DNA of 10,368 bases from JAJPXI01 sp045595705 (lineage in GTDB: Bacteria; Bacillota; Clostridia; Oscillospirales; Oscillospiraceae), in the NCBI GenBank assembly GCA_045595705.1, contig JAZOBA010000157.1:1-10368 (forward strand), read 5' to 3'. This document shows positions 6,996 to 10,368 of the stretch, one piece after another. The notes under the pieces were generated by a model that worked only from the letters and a program-made list of their open reading frames with translations, was not told where the DNA came from and made no database searches. Position 1 is the first letter of the stretch. Each line of letters begins with the position of its first letter. The translations under genes and the position numbers were made by a program.

Positions 6996-7196
6996 CAGTT
7001 CGTTGACAGTATCCCGAAGGACTGCTTCGGGTACGTAAGGACCAAGAAATGCTGTCAGCTGCTCCAGTGTCACGGTTCGTGCCGCACCGGTCATGGGTTT
7101 TTTCATGACCAGCGGAAACCGTTTGGTCAGCAGCGCTTTGGCCCTTGGATGGTCCAGCAGTTCACCCACCGTGATTTTATTGTTTTTTAAATCCAT
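6984..7196 (-). CDS. Small protein of unknown function (70 aa)
   Basis: I do not recognise a named function. The 70-residue product has no signal peptide, no cysteine and no membrane segment. It contains a helix-type pattern ITVGELLDHPRAKALLTKRFP, a basic stretch KKP near 32-34, and a second pattern TLEQLTAFLGPYVPEAVL (43-60) followed by an acidic-leucine tail. From memory, a similar tandem of 'GELL-(x)-P-A--LL---P' and 'TL-QL' elements occurs as a short C-terminal domain on some Firmicutes esterases and glycosidases, so this could be a stand-alone copy; that is weak inference. The ATG at 7196-7194 is preferred over an upstream in-frame ATG (7229) because GAGGTG lies six bases before it. It is divergent from the DUF1540 gene and convergent with sdaAA. 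Confidence 0.7.
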   Translation of the reverse strand: MDLKNNKITVGELLDHPRAKALLTKRFPLVMKKPMTGAARTVTLEQLTAFLGPYVPEAVLRDTVNELEKL

Positions 7197-7253
7197 TTTC
7201 TTCACCTCGCACCAGTTTATGCGTCGCAAAGAAAAAATGACTGCCTAAAAGCA

Positions 7254-7283
7254 GAATAAACCTCCTTTGATTCTCCCATACTA
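7254..7283 (+). promoter_or_regulatory. Possible sporulation-sigma (sigma-G or sigma-E type) promoter of the DUF1540 gene
   Basis: GAATA (7254-7258) and CATACTA (7277-7283) are 18 bases apart, which fits the sigma-G pattern as I know it (GHATR-N18-CATnnTA); it also partly fits sigma-E. No sigma-A -35 of good quality stands 16-18 bases ahead of the nearby TATAAC (7282-7287). The predicted start is near 7291, with a leader of about 22 nt. Confidence 0.4.
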
Positions 7284-7312
7284 TAACCGAACTCAAAAAG
7301 GAGGACTGTTTT

Positions 7313-7504
7313 ATGGATAACAAGAATGCCAATCCCAGCATCGAATGCAGCGTAACCAGCTGTGCCTACCACTGCTGCGACAAGCAGTACTGCTCTCTGA
7401 ACACCATCAAGGTCGGTCACCAGGACGCCAACGTTGCCACCCGCGGCGGCACCGAGTGTGCCTCCTTCCAGCTGGGCGACCACGGCACCAACTGCTGCAA
7501 GTAA
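7313..7504 (+). CDS. DUF1540 cysteine-rich small protein
   Basis: 63-residue protein matching the DUF1540 pattern: I-x-C-S-V-x2-C at 10-17, a CC pair at 21-22, YCSL at 26-29 followed by IKV, and T-x-C-A-S-F at 47-52. Eight cysteines in all (12, 17, 21, 22, 27, 49, 61, 62) suggest metal binding or disulfide cross-linking. The C-terminal CCK is extra to the core as I know it. DUF1540 proteins are common in Clostridia and Bacilli and their function is not established. The start has AAGGAGG at 7298-7304 with eight bases of spacing, a very strong site for high translation. It is monocistronic between a candidate sporulation-type promoter and a strong terminator. No secretion signal is visible. Confidence 0.88.
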   Translation: MDNKNANPSIECSVTSCAYHCCDKQYCSLNTIKVGHQDANVATRGGTECASFQLGDHGTNCCK

Positions 7505-7506
7505 GC

Positions 7507-7543
7507 AAAAAGAGACGCCTCGTGAAAACGAGACGTCTCTTTT
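7507..7543. terminator. Bidirectional terminator between the DUF1540 gene and rpsR
   Basis: Stem AAAAGAGACG-(C/A mismatch)-CTCGT with a GAAA loop (left arm 7508-7523, right arm 7528-7543). The A-run on the left and T-run on the right make it a rho-independent terminator on both strands, serving converging genes. Confidence 0.88.
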
Positions 7544-7553
7544 CATTCATACA

Positions 7554-7796
7554 TTAGTCAGTGACGTAGGGCAGCAGAGCGATGTGACGGGCACGCTTGA
7601 TAGCCTCGGTCAGCTGACGCTGATGCATAGCGCAGGTGCCGGTGGTACGGCGGGGCAGGATCTTGGAGCGCTCAGACATGAAGCGCTTCAGCTTGGCGAC
7701 ATCCTTGTAGTCGATGTGCTCAACCTTGTCCACGCAGAAAGCACAAACCTTACGGCGCTTACGGCCGCGGGGGCGCTGTTCTCTGTTCTCAGCCAT
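7554..7796 (-). CDS. rpsR: Small ribosomal subunit protein bS18
   Basis: 80-residue bS18, which binds bS6 on the 30S platform. Identification rests on the conserved core: IDYKDVAKLKRFMSERSKIL (28-47), PRRTTGTCAMHQRQL (48-62) and the terminal AIKRARHIALLPY (65-77), with the basic N-terminus RPRGRKRRK. C18, C21, C55 and H58 form a CxxC...CxxxH zinc-binding set, so this is the zinc-binding (C+) form rather than a cysteine-free paralogue. The ATG at 7796 follows AAGGAGG with nine bases of spacing. It is the last gene of rpsF-ssb-rpsR and ends at a shared terminator; the 76-base gap after ssb contains two hairpins. Confidence 0.97.
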   Translation of the reverse strand: MAENREQRPRGRKRRKVCAFCVDKVEHIDYKDVAKLKRFMSERSKILPRRTTGTCAMHQRQLTEAIKRARHIALLPYVTD

Positions 7797-7818
7797 GGTA
7801 CTAACCTCCTTCTGGTCG

Positions 7819-7875
7819 GATCAACGGGAGAAGTCCCGGATCAAAGTAAATTAAATTGAGAAACGCAGTTTCTCA
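7819..7875 (-). promoter_or_regulatory. Two intercistronic hairpins between ssb and rpsR
   Basis: The first, TGAGAAAC-GCA-GTTTCTCA (7857-7875, perfect 8-bp stem), contains the ssb stop codon and is followed on the mRNA by AATTTAATTT. The second has a CGGGA/TCCCG stem (7825-7829 with 7834-7838), extended by GATC/GATC (7819-7822 with 7839-7842) past a bulge, just before the rpsR ribosome site. They may act as a partial attenuator, processing site or protein-binding site; the role is inferred. Confidence 0.45.
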
Positions 7876-8325
7876 GAAGGGCAGCTCGCCGTCGTCCTCG
7901 CTCAGTTCGGCGAAGTGATCGCCTGCGGGGGCGGGAGTGCCGTAGCTGGGCGCGGCATTGTAGGCAGGGGCGGAATAAGAGAAACCGCCGCCGGACTCGC
8001 CGTCGCGCCGGGAGTCACCGAAGTAGATGTTGTCAGCCACGACCTCAGCAGCCGTACGCTTGTTGCCATCACGGTCGGTGTAGTTACGCATCTGAAGACG
8101 GCCTTCCACCAGGATCATGCGACCCTTCTGGAAGTAAGTGGACAGAAACTTCGCAGTATTGCGCCAGGCAACGATAGTCACCCAGTCGGTCTGCCGCTCA
8201 CCATTGGCGTCCTTGCGGTCACGGTCAACAGCGATGTTGACGGTAGCCACTTCCACTCCGGCGGGAGTGGTGCGCAGTTCGGGGTCAGAGCCCAGACGGC
8301 CCTGCAAAATGACTTTGTTCAGCAT
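7873..8325 (-). CDS. ssb: Single-stranded DNA-binding protein SSB
   Basis: 150-residue SSB that coats single-stranded DNA as a tetramer and recruits replication and repair partners. The OB-fold (about 1-103) begins MLNKVILQGRLGSDPELR and includes the usual WVTIVAWRNTAKF (48-60) and GRMILVEGRLQMRNYTDRDG segments. A low-complexity linker rich in G, S, Y, A and P (about 108-138) leads to an acidic tip ending DDGELPF, the partner-docking C-terminus. The ATG at 8325 follows AAAGGGG. It sits 17 bases after rpsF and upstream of rpsR, the standard bacterial order, which supports the housekeeping rather than a plasmid or phage SSB. Confidence 0.97.
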   Translation of the reverse strand: MLNKVILQGRLGSDPELRTTPAGVEVATVNIAVDRDRKDANGERQTDWVTIVAWRNTAKFLSTYFQKGRMILVEGRLQMRNYTDRDGNKRTAAEVVADNIYFGDSRRDGESGGGFSYSAPAYNAAPSYGTPAPAGDHFAELSEDDGELPF

Positions 8326-8342
8326 TTTGTTTTGCCCCTTTC

Positions 8343-8639
8343 TCAGTCTTCCTTGCAGATGATCATAGAACGCATCACGTTGTCGTTGATACGCATCTGA
8401 CGATCCAGCTCTGCAGGCAGAGTGGGCTCAGCGGTGAAGGTCATCAGCACGTAGTAGCCCTCGGTGATATCGTCGATGGGATAAGCCAGGTGACGCTTGC
8501 CCCACTCGTCGATCTCAGCGACGGTGCCGTGCTGCTCAACCAGAGTCTTGAACTTCTCCACCAGAGCGGCGGTGGCCTCCTCGCCCAGGTCGGGCTTCAG
8601 GATGATAACGGCCTCGTAGTTAGCATTGATCTTTGCCAT
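8343..8639 (-). CDS. rpsF: Small ribosomal subunit protein bS6
   Basis: 98-residue bS6, partner of bS18 on the 30S platform. Evidence is YEAVIILKPDLGEEA near the N-terminus (8-22), WGKRHLAYPIDDITEGYYV (46-64, the conserved GKR-LAY-I segment) and the RINDNVMRSMI region (83-93). The ATG at 8639 is chosen over an upstream in-frame start at 8720 because AAGGAGGTG precedes it by about 10 bases and the protein then begins at the normal bS6 N-terminus; the upstream stretch is structured leader. It is the first gene of rpsF-ssb-rpsR. Confidence 0.97.
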   Translation of the reverse strand: MAKINANYEAVIILKPDLGEEATAALVEKFKTLVEQHGTVAEIDEWGKRHLAYPIDDITEGYYVLMTFTAEPTLPAELDRQMRINDNVMRSMIICKED

Positions 8640-8663
8640 TGTTTTTTGCACCTCCTTATGGAC

Positions 8664-8722
8664 ATATGGCCTCCGATCTTGCCGAAGGCAAGGATGATGC
8701 CTGCCCACAGGACAGGCCATAT
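8664..8722 (-). promoter_or_regulatory. Structured rpsF leader, candidate S6:S18 autoregulatory RNA
   Basis: On the mRNA strand, ATATGGCCT (8722-8714) and AGGCCATAT (8672-8664) form an outer stem that ends about eight bases before the ribosome site. Inside lies CTTGCC-TTC-GGCAAG (8691-8677), a perfect 6-bp hairpin. The 5' arm can alternatively pair as GCCTGTCC with GGGCAGGC. If transcription starts near 8717 only part of the outer stem is made. rpsF leaders that bind the S6:S18 complex are known in many bacteria; I could not match the conserved CCG element, so the assignment is tentative. Confidence 0.4.
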
Positions 8723-8723
8723 A

Positions 8724-8751
8724 ATTTTATCAGAAAATCATCGTTTGTCAA
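8724..8751 (-). promoter_or_regulatory. Promoter of rpsF-ssb-rpsR
   Basis: On the minus strand a perfect -35 TTGACA (8751-8746) and -10 TAAAAT (8729-8724) are separated by 16 bases. The expected start is near 8717. It is back-to-back with the queT promoter. Confidence 0.75.
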
Positions 8752-8771
8752 GTGTTTCTTACTATATTTAC

Positions 8772-8800
8772 TTTACAAAAACAAATCTCCGTGTTAGAAT
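8772..8800 (+). promoter_or_regulatory. Promoter of queT
   Basis: TTTACA (8772-8777) and TAGAAT (8795-8800) are 17 bases apart, with TG at 8792-8793 giving an extended -10. The start near 8807 coincides with the first base of the first leader hairpin and leaves about 100 nt of leader before the start codon. Confidence 0.75.
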
Positions 8801-8806
8801 TTCTTC

Positions 8807-8898
8807 GACTGGTTTCCACACCCGGTCCAAGCACGGTCTTTCCCGTGTTCGTTCAGCGTTTGCCTGTGGCACGCTGTTCTCTAAATACCAAAATGGAG
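8807..8898 (+). promoter_or_regulatory. Structured queT leader, candidate preQ1-III riboswitch
   Basis: Three hairpins are visible: GACUGG/CCGGUC (8807-8812 with 8822-8827, loop UUUCCACAC), CACGG/CCGUG (8832-8836 with 8843-8847), and CAGCGU-UU-GCC/GGC-ACGCUG (8854-8876, loop UGU). A single-stranded CUAAAUACCAAA follows, then the Shine-Dalgarno UGGAG (8894-8898). Loop 1 UCCA (8815-8818) could pair with UGGA of that site, a possible translational switch. preQ1-III riboswitches are known as roughly 100-nt RNAs ahead of queT genes mainly in Ruminococcaceae, so position, length and gene agree. I cannot score it against the covariance model. Confidence 0.65.
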
Positions 8899-8907
8899 TT
8901 GTCTTAT

Positions 8908-9411
8908 ATGCGCAAATTTACCACCCGTGACCTGACCCTGTCCGCCATCGTGGCCGCCGTTTACGCCGCCCTGACCATGTTGCTGCCCGGCCCTTCTTTT
9001 GGCTATACCCAGCTGCGTGTGGCCGAGGCTCTGACCGTGTTGCCCTTCCTGTTCCCGGCCACCGCCCCCGGTCTGGCCATCGGCTGTCTGATCGCCAATC
9101 TACTTTCCCCTTACGGTCCTGTCGACATCATCTGCGGCACTTTTGCTTCCGCGCTGGCCGCATTCCTGACCGTGAAAATGCCCAACAAGTGGCTGGCCCC
9201 CCTGCCTCCCGTGCTCTGCAACGGTATCATCGTAGGCGGCATGCTGGCTTGGTACGAGGCCGGATTCGGCCCCAACTTCTGGCCCATGTTCGCCATCTCC
9301 GGTCCCGGTGTGGCGCTGGGCGAACTGGTCGCCTGCTATGTTCTGGGTCTTCTTCTTCTGAACGTTCTTCCCAAAATCAGCTATTTCGACCGCTTGTCGG
9401 CACGCAAATAA
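8908..9411 (+). CDS. queT: QueT family queuosine-precursor ECF transporter S component
   Basis: 167-residue membrane protein of the QueT (DUF988/COG4708) family, the substrate-binding S component of an energy-coupling factor transporter believed to import the queuosine precursor preQ0, preQ1 or queuine. Evidence is the N-terminal TTRDLTLSAIVAAVYAALT, the signature QLRVAEALTVLPFLFP (35-50), a Gly-rich APGLAIGCLIANLLSPYG (53-70), DIICGTFASALAAFLT (73-88) and further hydrophobic helices to about residue 155, giving about five or six membrane segments. The energizing EcfA/EcfT module is not in the window. The start at 8908 has UGGAG nine bases upstream; an in-frame ATG at 8893 overlaps that site and is less likely. 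It is followed after 25 bases by a membrane protein gene with its own ribosome site, likely co-transcribed. Confidence 0.9.
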   Translation: MRKFTTRDLTLSAIVAAVYAALTMLLPGPSFGYTQLRVAEALTVLPFLFPATAPGLAIGCLIANLLSPYGPVDIICGTFASALAAFLTVKMPNKWLAPLPPVLCNGIIVGGMLAWYEAGFGPNFWPMFAISGPGVALGELVACYVLGLLLLNVLPKISYFDRLSARK

Positions 9412-9436
9412 ATTTTCTGTAAGGCAGGTAGCATCC

Positions 9437-10174
9437 ATGTCCTGTTCTGTCATGCGAAAAAATTACATACTTCGCTTTGTGGGACGTGTTGCCGTACTGC
9501 TGGCCGCCATTGCGGTGTACATCCTGCACCCCCAATCCTTTTCCATTCTGGAAGGAATGAATTTCTTCCGGGAGTTCTCCATTCTCCACCTGCTTTGGGC
9601 GCTTCTGATGCTGGACATGATACTGCAGCTGATCCCCTCCCGCCGGTTTATCGCGCTGGGCTCGCAGAAACAGTTCGGCAAGCATTTCCAGTCCGCTCCC
9701 CACGCACCCAGCAAGGAGGCCATGCGCGGCTTCATCAAAACCAGCAACCGCAGCGCCGGCATTATTCTGGCCATCTGGATCCTTCTGGTGCTTGTACTGG
9801 GCGGATTGTACCTGCTGGGTATTCTGGATCGGGGTATCATGGTTCTTGTCTCCACCGCCTTCTATGTCTGCGACCTGATCTGCGTGCTGTTCTGGTGTCC
9901 CTTCCGGGTGCTCTTCATGAAAAATCGCTGCTGCACCACCTGCCGCATCTTTAACTGGGACCATCTGATGATGTTCCTTCATCTACTGTTCGTTCCCAGC
10001 TTCTTCACCCTGTCTCTGGGAATTCTTTCGGTCTTCAATTTCCTGTTGTGGGAACTCATGTTCTTCCGTCATCCCGAGCGGTTTTGGGACCGCTCCAATC
10101 GTGCGCTGCGCTGTGTCTCCTGTACCGATCATCTGTGCAACCGGCGTCTGAGCACTCCGGACAAAGAAACCTGA
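9437..10174 (+). CDS. Polytopic membrane protein of unknown function with cysteine motifs
   Basis: 245 residues. I do not recognise a named family, though similar proteins occur in Clostridia as hypotheticals (from memory). Hydrophobic segments lie near 12-30, 48-66, 107-129, 133-157, 177-198 and 198-213, giving five or six membrane helices. A hydrophilic basic loop spans about 68-104. Two features look conserved in type: a motif-rich stretch CDLICVLFWCPFRVLFMKN (145-163) followed by CCTTCRIFNWDH (165-176), and a C-terminal tail PERFWDRSN...CVSCTDHLC (213-234). Cysteines 165/166/169 and 226/229/234 form CxxC and CxxCx4C groups that could jointly bind a metal on one membrane face. The ATG at 9437 follows AAGGCAGG with eight bases of spacing. 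It lies 25 bases after queT with no terminator between, so probably in the same transcript, but a role in queuosine uptake is only association. Confidence 0.85.
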   Translation: MSCSVMRKNYILRFVGRVAVLLAAIAVYILHPQSFSILEGMNFFREFSILHLLWALLMLDMILQLIPSRRFIALGSQKQFGKHFQSAPHAPSKEAMRGFIKTSNRSAGIILAIWILLVLVLGGLYLLGILDRGIMVLVSTAFYVCDLICVLFWCPFRVLFMKNRCCTTCRIFNWDHLMMFLHLLFVPSFFTLSLGILSVFNFLLWELMFFRHPERFWDRSNRALRCVSCTDHLCNRRLSTPDKET

Positions 10175-10213
10175 TTTCACCGGATTCTTGCACCACCAAC
10201 CTTCCGTAAATAC

Positions 10214-10249
10214 AAAACGAGTCCTGACACAAATCAGGACTCGTTTTTT
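10214..10249. terminator. Strong bidirectional terminator after the queT operon
   Basis: A perfect 14-bp inverted repeat AAAACGAGTCCTGA/TCAGGACTCGTTTT (10214-10227 with 10234-10247) with a 6-nt loop is followed by a six-T run on the plus strand. The A-run on the left makes it function for the converging minus-strand gene as well. Confidence 0.92.
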
Positions 10250-10253
10250 CTCT

Positions 10254-10368
10254 TTATTCTGCCAAATTTTCCCTTTGCGCAAATTCTTTAATTTTTTCAA
10301 ATGTCTCGGCGCTCAGATCGTGCTCCACCTTGCAGGCATCAGAGGCAGCCACCTCAGGGTTCACTCCC
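10254..10368 (-). CDS. DtxR-family metal-dependent transcriptional regulator, C-terminal fragment
   Basis: The last 37 residues of a minus-strand gene that continues past the window edge. The fragment reads GVNPEVAASDACKVEHDLS and then ETFEKIKEFA, the classic end of the metal-binding/dimerization domain of DtxR/MntR repressors, where the C-x2-E-H group (C12, E15, H16 of the fragment) supplies metal ligands. In DtxR/IdeR this first position is cysteine (C102), whereas Bacillus MntR has glutamate, so an iron-type regulator is slightly favoured; that is inference from one residue. The protein stops soon after this domain, so it lacks the SH3-like third domain and is of the short, two-domain kind. 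It ends at a shared terminator with the queT operon. Its target genes are not visible. Confidence 0.85.
   Translation of the reverse strand, partial: GVNPEVAASDACKVEHDLSAETFEKIKEFAQRENLAE

Noticed and set aside
7217..7546. Minus-strand open frame over the DUF1540 gene
   Set aside because: It runs through a terminator hairpin and the DUF1540 coding frame on the other strand. No domain is recognisable, and the DUF1540 pattern is unmistakable on the plus strand.
9377..9982. Minus-strand 201-codon open frame
   Set aside because: Antisense to the membrane protein gene; the product is hydrophilic and repetitive in Q, H and G, typical of a shadow frame, and it crosses the queT gene boundary.
1..10368. 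Mobile element, CRISPR array, tRNA or rRNA
   Set aside because: No transposase or integrase motif, no spaced direct repeats, no terminal inverted repeats around a gene block, and no tRNA-like cloverleaf or rRNA segment was seen. All repeats found are local hairpins at gene ends or in leaders.

Overview
The window looks like a chromosomal housekeeping segment from a low-biomass-style gut Clostridia genome, most likely an Oscillospiraceae (Ruminococcaceae) bacterium related to Faecalibacterium, Gemmiger or Subdoligranulum. The reasons are Gram-positive ribosome binding sites (AGGAGG type) before nearly every gene, a two-subunit Fe-S L-serine dehydratase, a DUF1540 protein, a lipoprotein ApbE, an ECF-type QueT, and a fairly G+C-rich coding style. 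This assignment is inference from gene content; no rRNA is present to prove it. I see no insertion sequence, prophage, CRISPR array, tRNA or rRNA.

Layout. 1-926 (minus): almost complete cysteine synthase cysK, divergent from a plus-strand pair, a Nudix hydrolase (1082-1513) and the FMN transferase lipoprotein apbE (1510-2520), whose start and stop codons overlap. A bidirectional terminator (2531-2557) separates these from a minus-strand CNNM/CorC-type membrane protein (2585-3925). Divergent from that is a likely plus-strand operon: a CLC anion transporter (4074-5384), sdaAB (5415-6083) and sdaAA (6085-6939). Next come a small minus-strand protein of unknown function (6984-7196) and a plus-strand cysteine-rich DUF1540 protein (7313-7504). 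The canonical rpsF-ssb-rpsR operon lies on the minus strand (8639 down to 7554). On the plus strand follow queT (8908-9411) and a conserved-looking polytopic membrane protein (9437-10174). The last 115 bases hold the C-terminal end of a minus-strand DtxR-family metalloregulator.

How the genes work together. Cysteine synthase and serine dehydratase both draw on the serine pool but sit in separate transcripts. The CLC transporter and serine dehydratase genes are tightly spaced behind one promoter, which suggests a link between anion/proton handling and serine breakdown to pyruvate and ammonia. rpsF-ssb-rpsR is standard translation/replication machinery and has a structured leader that may be the site of S6:S18 autoregulation. 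The queT leader is about 100 nt long and folds into three hairpins ahead of the Shine-Dalgarno sequence. Its length, gene context and probable host family fit the preQ1-III riboswitch class.

Most of the window is ordinary. The points most worth a second look are the queT leader and its unknown membrane partner, the unusual selectivity motifs of the CLC protein and its pairing with serine dehydratase, a possible sporulation-type promoter in front of the DUF1540 gene, and the RNA structures in the rpsF-ssb-rpsR operon. I did not find a convincing wholly new multi-gene system.
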